This document shows positions 1 through 8,737 of a stretch of 64,000 bases of DNA, in pieces (position 1 is the stretch's first letter; each line of letters opens with the position of its first letter). This DNA is from Alkalihalobacillus sp. LMS39 (GTDB lineage: Bacteria > Bacillota > Bacilli > Bacillales > Bacillaceae_F). Below the pieces are notes generated by a model that saw only the letters and a program-made list of their open reading frames with translations, was not told the origin of the DNA and made no database searches. The DNA is taken from assembly GCF_022812285.1 (NCBI RefSeq), contig NZ_CP093300.1:2046001-2110000 (forward strand), read 5' to 3'. The position numbers were made by a program, and so were the translations under genes.

Positions 1-2288
1 AAGCGAAAATCTTAGTGGATGAGGAATTCCAAGGTGTGTTAGATGACCCTGAGGAAATGAAAACAGGTGTAGTCCTTCGTTCTCTAGATTCAATCGAAAA
101 GCCACTTGAAATTTATTATGAGCAAATTGCAAAACGTGTTGCAACAGGATTGGCTTCAGTTGAAGTTGATGAAGCAAAACGAACAGAATCATTTGAAAAG
201 TTTTATCATGAGTTAATGAACATGAATTTTATCCCGGCAGGTCGTGTGTTATACGGAGCGGGTGCAGGTACGGACGTTACGTATTTTAACTGTTATGTTA
301 TGCCATATGTTAAAGATTCAAGAAATGGGATTTCAGAACACCGTACACAAGTAATGGAAATTATGAGCCGTGGTGGTGGAGTTGGAACGAATGGTTCGAC
401 TCTTCGTCCAAGAAATACATTAGCACGTGGTGTTAACGGGAAATCATCTGGGTCAGTATCATGGTTAGATGATATTGCCAAATTAACACATCTAGTGGAA
501 CAAGGCGGAAGTCGTCGTGGAGCACAGATGATTATGCTTATCGATTCACATCCTGATATTTTAGAATTTATTATTTCAAAAATGCAAAATCCTCGTATTT
601 TACGATTTTTGCTTGAAAATACAAAAGATGCGCAAATTAAACAGCTTGTAAAAGAAAAACTAAAATTCACTCCATTATCTGAAGTGGAAACAGCGATGTA
701 TCAAGGAATTGTAAACTTCAAAAAAGTGGTCGGCCAAGGTGGATTTGACCAAAAAGTGATTAAAGAAGCAGAAGAAAAATTAGCATTAGGTGGCACATAT
801 AGTGTCAATAATCCAGAATTTTTAACAGGGGCTAATATTTCGGTTTGTTTAACAAAAGAGTTCATGGCAGCTGTGGAAGCTGACGAAGAATACGCTCTTC
901 GTTTCCCAGATGTTGAAAATTACAGTCCAGAAGAAATGGAAATTTACAATAACGAGTGGCACGAATGTGGGGATGTGCGCGAGTGGGAACAACGTGGTTT
1001 TAAAGTTCGCACATACCGAAAAATTAAAGCAAAAGAGCTTTGGAATTTAATTAATATTTGTGCAACATATAGTGCTGAGCCAGGAATCTTCTTTATTGAT
1101 AATGCGAATGATATGACAAATGCAAAAGCATACGGTCAAAAAGTTGTGGCGACAAATCCATGTGGAGAACAACCATTAGCCCCATATTCAGTTTGTAATT
1201 TAGCTGCGATTAATTTGGCAGAAATGGCGGACCGCACGAATAAAGTGGTGAACTTTGAAAAGCTAAAACAAACCGTGGAAACAGGCGTGCGTATGCAAGA
1301 CAATGTTATTGATGCCACACCATATTTCTTAGAAGATAATACAAAACAAGCTAAAGGCGAGCGTCGTGTTGGCTTAGGGGTTATGGGATTACACGATTTG
1401 CTTATTTATTGTGAAACTGTGTATGGCTCTGAAGAAGGAAATCAAATGGTTGATGAGGTGTTTGAAACGATTGCAACAACTGCATATCGAACAAGCATTG
1501 AGCTAGCTAAAGAAAAAGGTAGCTTCCCGTTTTTAGTAGGGGACACATATGAGGAAACATTAGCGTTACGTGAAGCTTTCATTAATACAGGTTATATGAA
1601 AAAGATGCCAGAAGATATTCGTGAAGGCGTGATGGCTCACGGTATTCGTAACTCTCATTTATTAACGGTTGCTCCAACTGGAAGTACAGGAACAATGGTT
1701 GGTGTTTCAACAGGACTAGAGCCGTACTTCTCGTTCTCTTATTACCGTAGTGGTCGATTAGGGAAATTTATTGAAGTAAAAGCTGAGATTGTACAACATT
1801 ACTTGAATGAAAATCCGGATGCTGACCCGAATCAACTTCCAGAATGGTTTATTTCTACAATGGAATTAGCACCAGAAGCACATGCTGATGTGCAGTGTAT
1901 TATCCAACGTTGGGTAGATAGCTCATTATCAAAAACAGTTAATGCACCTAGAGGATATACAGTTGAGCAAGTTCAACAAGTGTATGAGCGTTTATACCGT
2001 GGTGGAGCTAAAGGCGGTACGGTTTATGTAGATGGTAGCCGTGATGCGCAAGTTCTTTCGTTAAAAGCAGAAGATAATCAATTTGATGATTATGAAGAAA
2101 CTGCAGTTACAAAGGAAAAAGGTCCAGTTGTTTTAGTTGATACGATTGCTGATTTACGTTCCACTAAAGTAACGATAGGTTCAGAAGTAGGAGACACATG
2201 CCCAGTTTGTCGTGAAGGTACAGTTGAAGACCTTGGTGGATGTAATACATGCACAAGTTGTGGCGCACAGTTAAAATGTGGCTTGTAA
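1..2288 (+). CDS. nrdJ: Adenosylcobalamin-dependent ribonucleotide reductase, 5' truncated
   Basis: Class II ribonucleotide reductase, which makes deoxyribonucleotides with a cobalamin radical. The frame is open from the first base of the window, so the true start lies upstream and the GTG at 15 is only the first start-like codon seen. Visible motifs are a glycine/arginine-rich N-terminal catalytic segment, the active-site NPCGEQPL motif near nt 1154, the APTGSTGTM segment near nt 1672, and a C-terminal zinc-ribbon-like CPVC...CNTC...C cluster near nt 2200-2280. About 757 residues are visible, and family members are typically somewhat longer. A strong intrinsic terminator follows at once, so this is the end of its transcription unit. 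Any B12 riboswitch would lie upstream and cannot be checked here. Family assignment is secure. Confidence 0.93.
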   Translation, partial: AKILVDEEFQGVLDDPEEMKTGVVLRSLDSIEKPLEIYYEQIAKRVATGLASVEVDEAKRTESFEKFYHELMNMNFIPAGRVLYGAGAGTDVTYFNCYVMPYVKDSRNGISEHRTQVMEIMSRGGGVGTNGSTLRPRNTLARGVNGKSSGSVSWLDDIAKLTHLVEQGGSRRGAQMIMLIDSHPDILEFIISKMQNPRILRFLLENTKDAQIKQLVKEKLKFTPLSEVETAMYQGIVNFKKVVGQGGFDQKVIKEAEEKLALGGTYSVNNPEFLTGANISVCLTKEFMAAVEADEEYALRFPDVENYSPEEMEIYNNEWHECGDVREWEQRGFKVRTYRKIKAKELWNLINICATYSAEPGIFFIDNANDMTNAKAYGQKVVATNPCGEQPLAPYSVCNLAAINLAEMADRTNKVVNFEKLKQTVETGVRMQDNVIDATPYFLEDNTKQAKGERRVGLGVMGLHDLLIYCETVYGSEEGNQMVDEVFETIATTAYRTSIELAKEKGSFPFLVGDTYEETLALREAFINTGYMKKMPEDIREGVMAHGIRNSHLLTVAPTGSTGTMVGVSTGLEPYFSFSYYRSGRLGKFIEVKAEIVQHYLNENPDADPNQLPEWFISTMELAPEAHADVQCIIQRWVDSSLSKTVNAPRGYTVEQVQQVYERLYRGGAKGGTVYVDGSRDAQVLSLKAEDNQFDDYEETAVTKEKGPVVLVDTIADLRSTKVTIGSEVGDTCPVCREGTVEDLGGCNTCTSCGAQLKCGL

Positions 2289-2302
2289 ACAAATAAAGTT
2301 CG

Positions 2303-2345
2303 AAATAACCTCTTTAGTATTCTTTACTAAAGAGGTTATTTTTCG
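2303..2345 (+). terminator. Intrinsic terminator of nrdJ
   Basis: A 17-bp perfect stem (AAATAACCTCTTTAGTA and its complement) around a TTCTT loop runs into a T-rich tail just after the nrdJ stop. Confidence 0.93.
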
Positions 2346-2425
2346 TCTTTTGTTACTTGGATGAAAGATTTAGTTTAGAATTTCAAAGTGTTTTTCTTAC
2401 ATAAATGCTAAAAACGTGAGTTACA

Positions 2426-2510
2426 TTGACCTTATAGGTAAATAATTTTCTGAAAACTATTGACCTTTTAGATAAATGAAATTATGATAATATTGACCTT
2501 AAAGGTAAAA
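2426..2510 (+). promoter_or_regulatory. SigA promoter with three TetR-type operator repeats
   Basis: Three copies of TTGACCTTNNAGGTAAA-like sequence start at 2426, 2460 and 2493, 33-34 bp apart, which is about three helical turns. The third copy contains the palindrome ACCTT-A-AAGGT; the second is less perfect. The second copy supplies a TTGACC -35 box (2460-2465), followed by 17 bp and a TATGAT -10 box (2483-2488). The third copy covers the expected transcription start. Occupancy would block the promoter, which fits autorepression by the TetR protein encoded next. Binding by that protein is an inference from position. Confidence 0.8.
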
Positions 2511-2530
2511 AGTGAAGAAAGGTGGTTATC

Positions 2531-3154
2531 ATGCTAACAAAAATTTCGAATCTGGAATCCAAAAGAAAAGACGTTATTTTAAATGCTGCATTAAAGGAAT
2601 TTGCCACAAAGGGATTTGCTGATGCCTCGACAAATATCATTGCGAAAGAGTCCGGGATTTCAAAGGGGTTAATGTTCCACTATGTAAATAGCAAAAAAGA
2701 CCTTTTTTTATACCTTTATGATTATTGCACTGACATGATAAATAAAGAATATCTTGATTTAATGAACTTTAACGAACAAGATATTTTTGAAAAATTACGT
2801 CAGTCATATCTTCTCCAGATTGAGTTGCTGCAAAAGCATCCTTGGATTTTCGAATTTATTAAAATTACTGCTACCACGAAGTCTGATGAAATCAACAAGG
2901 AGCTAGAAGGTAGAGTAAATGAAAAACAATTCTTATGCCAAAAGACAATGTTTGATAAGATTGATGAATCTAAATTCAGGGAAGGGCTGGACATTGAAAT
3001 GAGCAAGCAGCTTATTTTTTGGGGGAATATTGGTTTTACCAATCAGATATTAGAGGAAATTAGGAGTTCGGAAAATACTGAATTAGATTATGACAATATT
3101 CTTGCAGAACTTGATGGTTACCTTAATGAACTCAAGAAAATCTATTATAAATAG
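2531..3154 (+). CDS. TetR/AcrR family transcriptional regulator
   Basis: One-component repressor of 207 aa. The N-terminal 55 residues form the usual TetR helix-turn-helix: ILNAALKEFATKGF, then TNIIAKESGISKGLMFHYVNSKKDLF. The remainder is the variable ligand-binding and dimerisation region. The ATG at 2531 is chosen because AAAGGTGG lies about 6 nt upstream; the earlier GTG at 2522 sits inside that ribosome-binding site. It is followed after 32 bp by a hydrolase gene and then by a methyltransferase gene, all on the same strand, so the three are probably co-transcribed. Three palindromic repeats in its promoter are the probable autoregulatory sites. The ligand is unknown. Confidence 0.88.
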   Translation: MLTKISNLESKRKDVILNAALKEFATKGFADASTNIIAKESGISKGLMFHYVNSKKDLFLYLYDYCTDMINKEYLDLMNFNEQDIFEKLRQSYLLQIELLQKHPWIFEFIKITATTKSDEINKELEGRVNEKQFLCQKTMFDKIDESKFREGLDIEMSKQLIFWGNIGFTNQILEEIRSSENTELDYDNILAELDGYLNELKKIYYK

Positions 3155-3186
3155 AAAATTAATGAATGGAGGTGTTGATATTAGCG

Positions 3187-4158
3187 ATGAAAGATACAGA
3201 TAATCACAAAGGTGATCGTTCTATAGACAATGGACTGCAGATTGGACGTTTTTACAATGTGGAAGAACGACAGTTGTTACTCGACTGTGCTGGGGACGGA
3301 GGTCCAGCAGTAGTCTTTTTACCAGCAGCCGGCATGGTCGGACTTGATTATCTGAATATACACAATCAAATAAGCCAGCGTACAACATCAGTGATCTATG
3401 ACCGAGCGGGAACAGGCTGGAGTGATCAGATTAAACTGCCTCGAAGTGCCCTTGAGGTCACTGATGAATTGCGTAGTCTTCTAAGGACCGCTGGTGTACC
3501 AGCTCCCTATATTTTCGTTGGCCACTCGTTGGGTGGAATTTACGCACAACGGTACGCACAACGGTTTCCAGATGAGGTAGCTGGAATGCTTCTGTTAGAA
3601 CCGCCTCACGAGGACTTTATCTCCCATACACCAAAGTTAAAGATACGCTACATCCCTCAGCAAAGTTTTGCAATCATTAGGACATTCTTAACATACAAGC
3701 GATCCTTTCGTGGTTTATTCGATCAGATGTTTGCCGAGTGGCTAGATTCAGTTCGTGAACCGCTGATTGACTATCACCTCAGGACATTATCGAAATCGAT
3801 TACAGAAAAGAAAAACTTGAACAGCGAACTCTATATCGAAATCCGAAAAGGGGGTGACATGCCAGATATCCCGCTGATCGTGTTTACAGCGTTGGGGATC
3901 GACCCATTTACGACTCTGTTAATGAGTCGATCATTTCTGCGCGAGACGACTGATCCATTCAATAATGTAAAAAAGACGATTTATACAAAATTAGCCAATT
4001 CATTTCCTCGTGGGGAGCATCGTATACTCAAAAATGCTGGGCATGCCACGATTCACACGGATTGTCCATCCGAAGTCGTTGAAGCAATCTGGAATTTACT
4101 CGACATGAGTAAAAAGGGAAATAAATCCTCAACAAAAATGCCTGATGTCACTAAATAA
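3187..4158 (+). CDS. Alpha/beta-fold hydrolase
   Basis: Predicted alpha/beta hydrolase of 323 aa. The nucleophile elbow GHSLGG lies in the first half (VGHSLGGIYAQRYA). An acidic residue and a C-terminal GHATIHTD histidine probably complete the triad. No signal peptide is evident, so a cytoplasmic enzyme is likely. The ATG at 3187 is preferred because the GGAGGTG ribosome-binding site is at 3168-3174; an upstream ATG at 3166 overlaps that site. The spacing of 12 nt is long. It follows the TetR gene and is probably in its operon. The base composition looks more GC-rich than its neighbours, which may mean acquisition by transfer. Substrate is unknown; esterase, lipase-like or lactonase activity are all possible. 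Confidence 0.8.
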   Translation: MKDTDNHKGDRSIDNGLQIGRFYNVEERQLLLDCAGDGGPAVVFLPAAGMVGLDYLNIHNQISQRTTSVIYDRAGTGWSDQIKLPRSALEVTDELRSLLRTAGVPAPYIFVGHSLGGIYAQRYAQRFPDEVAGMLLLEPPHEDFISHTPKLKIRYIPQQSFAIIRTFLTYKRSFRGLFDQMFAEWLDSVREPLIDYHLRTLSKSITEKKNLNSELYIEIRKGGDMPDIPLIVFTALGIDPFTTLLMSRSFLRETTDPFNNVKKTIYTKLANSFPRGEHRILKNAGHATIHTDCPSEVVEAIWNLLDMSKKGNKSSTKMPDVTK

Positions 4159-4194
4159 AAAAGGTCTGAATGAACGGGAAGGTCAAGGGATAAT

Positions 4195-4794
4195 ATGGAT
4201 CGTCAATCATTAATTAAAAAGTTTGATAAGCAAGCAAAAAAATATAATAATCGACGAAAAAACGGTCAGGCTTATAAGTTTCGTCAACGAATTTTTCAAG
4301 AAGCCAATGGACAGGTTTTGGAAGTTGGCATTGGTTCAGGACTGAATTTTCCCTTCTATAGAAGTGATATTCATTTAACAGGATTGGATTTTAGTCCTGC
4401 CATGTTGAAAACAGCACAGAATGCAGCTAAAGATTATCCTTTTAAAACAACCTTTATTCAAGCAGATGTGGAATCAGTTGAATTTAACGAAAACAGCTTT
4501 GATACTATCCTATCTTCCGGCAGCTTATGTGCCTACCAAGAACCTGTAAGTGTTCTCAATAACTTTAAAAAGTGGTGTAAGCCAGAAGGGAAAATACTGT
4601 TGATGGAGCACGGCATTAGTACAAACAAACCGTTTGCATGGTTACAAAATTTTTTGAATCCTTTGGCACTAAAAGTTGTAGGATGCCACCAGAACAGAGA
4701 TATTTCTGAAATTGTAAAAAAGTCTGAGTTAAAGCCTATTAGGGAGGAGCGTTACTTAGCTGGTTATTTATATTTGATATGGGCTAAACCATAA
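4195..4794 (+). CDS. Class I SAM-dependent methyltransferase
   Basis: Methyltransferase of 199 aa with a Rossmann-type SAM-binding site: motif I LEVGIGSGLNFPFY, then the acidic TGLDFSP segment, then QADVESVEF, then the FDTILSSGSLCAY motif IV region. It resembles UbiE/METTL7-type small-molecule or lipid methyltransferases, but the acceptor cannot be told from sequence. The ATG at 4195 has an AAGGGA ribosome-binding site at good distance. It is the last gene of the TetR-hydrolase-methyltransferase group and is followed by a terminator. The grouping suggests a detoxification or modification function under TetR control, which is an inference. Confidence 0.85.
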   Translation: MDRQSLIKKFDKQAKKYNNRRKNGQAYKFRQRIFQEANGQVLEVGIGSGLNFPFYRSDIHLTGLDFSPAMLKTAQNAAKDYPFKTTFIQADVESVEFNENSFDTILSSGSLCAYQEPVSVLNNFKKWCKPEGKILLMEHGISTNKPFAWLQNFLNPLALKVVGCHQNRDISEIVKKSELKPIREERYLAGYLYLIWAKP

Positions 4795-4841
4795 GACTGA
4801 GGATGGGATTTATGAGGTGTCTTTATTCAAATTTTAATGTG

Positions 4842-4880
4842 AGAAGGATTAAGCGAAATGCTTAATCCTTTCTTTATTTC
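4842..4880 (+). terminator. Intrinsic terminator after the methyltransferase gene
   Basis: Stem GAAGGATTAAGC / GCTTAATCCTTTC with a short GAAAT loop and T-rich flank, placed between the methyltransferase gene and splB. Confidence 0.8.
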
Positions 4881-4946
4881 CAACAATCCTTTGTTTGTTC
4901 TTGGCTCTTCTCGAACAAGCTAAAGAAAAAAAGGATGAGAACATAC

Positions 4947-5972
4947 ATGGAGCCGTTTGTCCCGCAGCTTGTTTATATTGAACCACAAGCGCTTGAATAC
5001 CCGTTAGGAAGAGAACTACGAGATAAGTTTGAAAAGATGGGTATTGAAATTCGTAATACGACATCACATAACCAAGTACGCAATATCCCAGGAGATAATG
5101 AACAACAGCAATATCGGAATGCTAAATCAACCTTAGTTGTAGGAGTACGAAAAACATTAAAATTTGAACCGTCGAAACCGTCTGCAGAATATGCGATCCC
5201 TCTTGCAACAGGTTGTATGGGGCATTGCCACTATTGCTATTTACAAACGACAATGGGAGACAAACCATATATTCGGACATATGTGAATCTAGAAGATATT
5301 TTTGCACAAGCAACTGCATATATGGAAGAACGAAAACCAGAAATAACACGCTTTGAAGCAGCCTGTACTTCCGATATCGTTGGCATTGACCATTTAACAC
5401 ACTCGTTAAAGAAAACGATTGAGTTTATTGGACAAACAGATTTTGGACGGTTACGATTTGTAACGAAATATCATCATGTCGATCATTTACTTGATGCAGA
5501 GCATAACGGAAGAACACGATTTCGCTTTAGTGTGAATTCAAACTATGTGATTAAACACTTTGAGCCTGGAACCTCTCCTTTTGAAAAGCGGATAGAAGCC
5601 GCTGGAAAGGTGGCAAAAGCAAATTATCCGCTTGGCTTTATATTAGCTCCATTATACCGACACGAAGATTGGGAACAAGGCTATTTAGAGCTGTTTGAAC
5701 GACTTTCGGAAACATTACCTGATTATGCAAAAAAAGATTTAACGTTTGAGATGATCCAGCATCGATTTACGAAAACAGCGAAACGTATCATTGAAAAACG
5801 TTATCCGAAAACGAAGCTTGTTATGAATGAGGATGAGCGTAAATATAAATGGGGAAAATATGGTCGTGGGAAATATGTTTATAAAAATGAAGAAGCAGAT
5901 GAGCTAAGAGACACGATTGAATCCTATATTGAGAAGTTTTTTCCGATGGCAAAAATAGAATATTTTACATGA
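4947..5972 (+). CDS. splB: Spore photoproduct lyase
   Basis: Radical-SAM DNA-repair enzyme that reverts the spore photoproduct to two thymines during germination. The 341-aa product has the CxxxCxxC iron-sulfur motif CMGHCHYC at residues 90-97 and the conserved ACTSDIVG cysteine near residue 140, matching the catalytic cysteine of B. subtilis SplB. The N-terminus PFVPQLVYIEP is typical of the family. The ATG at 4947 is chosen because AAGGATGAGA precedes it; the ATG at 4935 lies inside that site. No splA precedes it, although splA and splB are paired in B. subtilis. It supports an endospore-forming host. Confidence 0.96.
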   Translation: MEPFVPQLVYIEPQALEYPLGRELRDKFEKMGIEIRNTTSHNQVRNIPGDNEQQQYRNAKSTLVVGVRKTLKFEPSKPSAEYAIPLATGCMGHCHYCYLQTTMGDKPYIRTYVNLEDIFAQATAYMEERKPEITRFEAACTSDIVGIDHLTHSLKKTIEFIGQTDFGRLRFVTKYHHVDHLLDAEHNGRTRFRFSVNSNYVIKHFEPGTSPFEKRIEAAGKVAKANYPLGFILAPLYRHEDWEQGYLELFERLSETLPDYAKKDLTFEMIQHRFTKTAKRIIEKRYPKTKLVMNEDERKYKWGKYGRGKYVYKNEEADELRDTIESYIEKFFPMAKIEYFT

Positions 5973-5986
5973 TTCGTGTTTTTCCG

Positions 5987-6015
5987 TTGTTGTTGGCTTT
6001 TCATTATAGTAAAAT
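5987..6015 (+). promoter_or_regulatory. Candidate SigA promoter of mntR
   Basis: TTGTTG (5987-5992) and TAAAAT (6010-6015) are separated by 17 bp, about 60 bp upstream of the mntR start. Confidence 0.55.
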
Positions 6016-6075
6016 AGATACAATGCAAGAATGGAATGCCTGTTGCATTCATGGTGAAAGATTGGAGGAGACACC

Positions 6076-6504
6076 ATGCCAACACCGAGTATGGAAGATT
6101 ATTTAGAACGAATATATTTGTTAATTGAGGATAAAGGCTATGCGCGCGTTTCAGATATAGCAGAAGCATTAGAAGTCCACCCTTCTTCAGTTACAAAGAT
6201 GGTTCAAAAGCTTGATAAAAGTGAATATTTGATTTATGAGAAATACCGAGGACTTGTCTTAACAGCAAAAGGAAAAAAAGTAGGGAAACGTCTTGTGTAC
6301 CGCCATGATCTTCTTGAGGATTTTATGAAGATTATTGGCGTTTCAAGTGAAAATATTTACGCTGATGTAGAAGGCATTGAACACCATCTTAGTTGGGATG
6401 CGATTGACCGCATCGGTGACTTAGTTCAATTTTTTCAAGAGGATGAATCAAGAGTCGATTCGTTGCGAATTGTACAAAAACGAAATGAAGAAGAGCAATC
6501 TTAA
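6076..6504 (+). CDS. mntR: Manganese-responsive regulator MntR
   Basis: DtxR-family repressor that senses Mn(II) and controls manganese uptake and efflux. The length of 142 aa equals that of B. subtilis MntR. The metal-binding residues known for that protein are in place: D8 and E11 in [10 protein letters not shown]77 in VYRHDLL, and E99, E102 and H103 in [11 protein letters not shown]. The winged helix [20 protein letters not shown] is intact. GGAGGAG precedes the ATG. Its own promoter and terminator make it monocistronic. The following patatin-yqhP-yqhR-aroQ order is that of B. subtilis. Confidence 0.96.
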   Translation: MPTPSMEDYLERIYLLIEDKGYARVSDIAEALEVHPSSVTKMVQKLDKSEYLIYEKYRGLVLTAKGKKVGKRLVYRHDLLEDFMKIIGVSSENIYADVEGIEHHLSWDAIDRIGDLVQFFQEDESRVDSLRIVQKRNEEEQS

Positions 6505-6524
6505 TGGAGATTGTTCTTTTTTTG
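6491..6524 (+). terminator. Intrinsic terminator of mntR
   Basis: Stem GAGCAATC / GATTGTTC followed by a run of seven T, overlapping the end of the coding region. Confidence 0.85.
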
Positions 6525-6655
6525 TTGTTTAAATAGTGGAACTTTGAAAAATAGTATAGATGAACGGATTAAAGACGATAAACGCTCCCATAAATAATAA
6601 TTTGTTAGGCACAATCCCTTATTTCATTCATACAATTGAGTTAGGGGGTGTTTCC

Positions 6656-7546
6656 ATGTTGATTGACGGTGTGTTTGCAGGCGGAGGGGTGAAATCCTTT
6701 GCTTTTATCGGCGCACTTCAAGTGTTAGAAGAAAAGAATTATTCCTTTGAGCGAGTGGCAGGAACAAGTGCTGGTTCGATTGTAGCTTCGTTTATTAAAG
6801 CAGGTTATACGAGTGAGGAAATATATAAACTCATTAATGAATTGGACGCACAGTCGTTGATGGATTACCGAAAAACTTGGATCCCAAATAAATTCATGAG
6901 ATGGTTTTTATTATATTATAAATTAGGGTTATATAAAGGTGAACAATTAGAACAATGGGTGAAAGAGAAATTAGCAGACAAAGGAGTATCGACTTTTGGA
7001 GATATACAAGAAGGAAGTTTGAAAATTGTTGTGTCAGACATTACAAGAGGACGGATTGTTGTATTACCTGACGATTTACCTCAATATGGGTTAATTCCTG
7101 AGAAATTTTCGATAGCGAAAGCCGTTCGGATGAGTAGCAGTATTCCTTATTTCTTTGAACCTGCGAAACTATGGGACCGACAAGGGAAAAAATCATATAT
7201 CGTTGATGGTGGAGTGTTAAGTAATTTTCCGATTTGGTTATTTATGGACCCTCAAACTTTACGTTCGCGCCGTCCTGTCATTGGTTTTCGGTTAACCCCA
7301 AAACTCGAAGATATTCCGAATCGTAAAATCTCCAACGCGTTAGAAATGTTCCATTCTCTATTTGAAACGATGAGAAAAGCACATGATATTCGATATATAA
7401 TTAAAGAGCATGCCCAAAACATCGTTTTTATCCCGATTGACGATGTGAAAGCAACCGATTTTGATTTATCTGATGAAATGAAACAGCAGCTTGTACATTT
7501 AGGAAGGATGAAAACCGAATTATTTTTAAAAAAATGGCAGTATTAA
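6656..7546 (+). CDS. yqhO: Patatin-like phospholipase family protein (YqhO type)
   Basis: Predicted serine acyl hydrolase of 296 aa with the patatin Ser-Asp dyad. It has an oxyanion loop GGGVKSFAF near residue 10, the nucleophile GTSAGS near residue 40, and the catalytic VDGGVLSNFP near residue 185. The ATG at 6656 is supported by AGGGGGTG five bases upstream; the longer frame back to 6560 has no good ribosome-binding site and would add 32 residues not expected in the family. It occupies the yqhO position next to mntR as in B. subtilis and converges with yqhP. The natural lipid substrate is unknown. Confidence 0.9.
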   Translation: MLIDGVFAGGGVKSFAFIGALQVLEEKNYSFERVAGTSAGSIVASFIKAGYTSEEIYKLINELDAQSLMDYRKTWIPNKFMRWFLLYYKLGLYKGEQLEQWVKEKLADKGVSTFGDIQEGSLKIVVSDITRGRIVVLPDDLPQYGLIPEKFSIAKAVRMSSSIPYFFEPAKLWDRQGKKSYIVDGGVLSNFPIWLFMDPQTLRSRRPVIGFRLTPKLEDIPNRKISNALEMFHSLFETMRKAHDIRYIIKEHAQNIVFIPIDDVKATDFDLSDEMKQQLVHLGRMKTELFLKKWQY

Positions 7547-7585
7547 AAAGAATCGAGCTTAAAACAGAGCCCGATTCTTTTTTTT
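7545..7585. terminator. Terminator shared by convergent genes
   Basis: AAAAAGAATCGAGCT pairs with AGCCCGATTCTTTTT with one mismatch. Poly-A on one side and poly-T on the other allow it to serve both convergent genes. Confidence 0.75.
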
Positions 7586-7912
7586 ATTTTTCTTTCCTTC
7601 TATCACTTTAAAGTTATGCTCCGTTTTTCGTTTTTGTAATGGTTTGTTTCGTTTGATAGCACTTGGGTTTTTACTACGGTGTGGCACAATGTTGCTCGCT
7701 TTATTAATTGGACGATGAGAGCTCTGCTTTGGCATACCATATTGTTTTGCAAGAAAGCGCTTATAAAGGAAGATCAACACAAATGCAATCCCAGCAAAAA
7801 TGAGCACTTGAGTGATTATTCGCATTGGATCGGTAATGAGGGTGAATATTAACCCAAAGATGGCTAACCCGAGTATAAGCAAAACAAGCGGATGAATTCG
7901 AAGACGCGACAT
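7559..7912 (-). CDS. yqhP: YqhP-like small membrane protein (SA1362 family)
   Basis: A 117-aa protein with two predicted hydrophobic helices in its first 55 residues (LVLLILGLAIFGLIF and IITQVLIFAGIAFVLIFLY). A strongly basic tail rich in Lys and Arg follows and is probably cytoplasmic. The ATG at 7912 is chosen because GGAGGTGAG lies directly upstream on the minus strand; a start at 7927 would fall before that site. Position, orientation and topology match yqhP of B. subtilis, where it is also opposite to yqhO. Function is unknown. Confidence 0.78.
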   Translation of the reverse strand: MSRLRIHPLVLLILGLAIFGLIFTLITDPMRIITQVLIFAGIAFVLIFLYKRFLAKQYGMPKQSSHRPINKASNIVPHRSKNPSAIKRNKPLQKRKTEHNFKVIEGKKNKKKNRALF

Positions 7913-8158
7913 ACAACTCACCTCCAATAAAAATCTTTACACGTATAAATCTAGTAGCTTTTTATAAAGAAAACTGTATTTATAATTCGACAAGGATGTT
8001 ATAAAATCCTTTTGATTTAAAACGCATTTTATTTCTCTACTTTTCCCTTGTTTCTTTAAGATTACACGTATTGAATAAAAAAATGAATAAATTTTTTGAA
8101 AGAAAAACCGATAACGAATAAAGTTGCGGGACATACTACGTAGTGGAGGTGGTCAATT

Positions 8159-8653
8159 ATGGCAAACAGACAACTTGAACAAAATCGTAGAGAAGAACCG
8201 ATGACATTTAATGCAAAAGTAGCAACAATTGGATTTTGTGGAGGTATTTTTTGGGGTCTAATAGGGTATCTTGCATTCTTTTTTAATTTTATGAGAGTAG
8301 GGCCGGCGTTAGTACTCATGCCATGGGCGTTAGGAGATTGGAAAAACGGCTATATTGGACAAATTGTAGGCATTTTTGTGATTGGCTTATTATCGATTCT
8401 CGTCGCATTTCTTTACATGGTACTGCTAAAAAAATTTAATAATATTTGGGCAGGGCTTGGATATGGCTTGGTGTTATGGGGGCTTGTGTTTTATTTGTTA
8501 AACCCTGTGTTTCACGGTTTAAAACCTTTAAATCAATTAGATAGCAATACGATAATTACTTCGATTTGTTTATATATATTATATGGAGTATTCATTGGTT
8601 ACTCGATTTCGTATGAATATGAAGAATTAAATCAAGCTCAACAACGTGCATAA
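8159..8653 (+). CDS. yqhR: YqhR-like membrane protein
   Basis: Integral membrane protein of 164 aa with about four hydrophobic helices (roughly residues 22-45, 68-92, 95-112 and 130-150). Its charged N-terminus contains EQNRREEP. GTGGAGGTGG precedes the ATG. It lies directly upstream of aroQ, as yqhR does in B. subtilis. In B. subtilis yqhQ separates yqhP from yqhR, and no yqhQ is present here. The 222-bp gap to the divergent yqhP gene holds no other gene that I can see. Biochemical role is unknown. Confidence 0.82.
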   Translation: MANRQLEQNRREEPMTFNAKVATIGFCGGIFWGLIGYLAFFFNFMRVGPALVLMPWALGDWKNGYIGQIVGIFVIGLLSILVAFLYMVLLKKFNNIWAGLGYGLVLWGLVFYLLNPVFHGLKPLNQLDSNTIITSICLYILYGVFIGYSISYEYEELNQAQQRA

Positions 8654-8737
8654 CGATTTTTCTAAACGCCTTTCATAGTAAAAATTAAACAGCTATGGTA
8701 AAATGACCGTATGATCCAATAGGTTGGGGAGAGTGCG

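Noticed and set aside
4849-5067. Minus-strand frame covering the terminator and the splB start
   Set aside because: It runs antisense to splB and reads through a terminator hairpin; no coding signals.
7937-8319. Minus-strand frames between yqhP and yqhR
   Set aside because: They are antisense to yqhR or lie in AT-rich spacer, without ribosome-binding sites.
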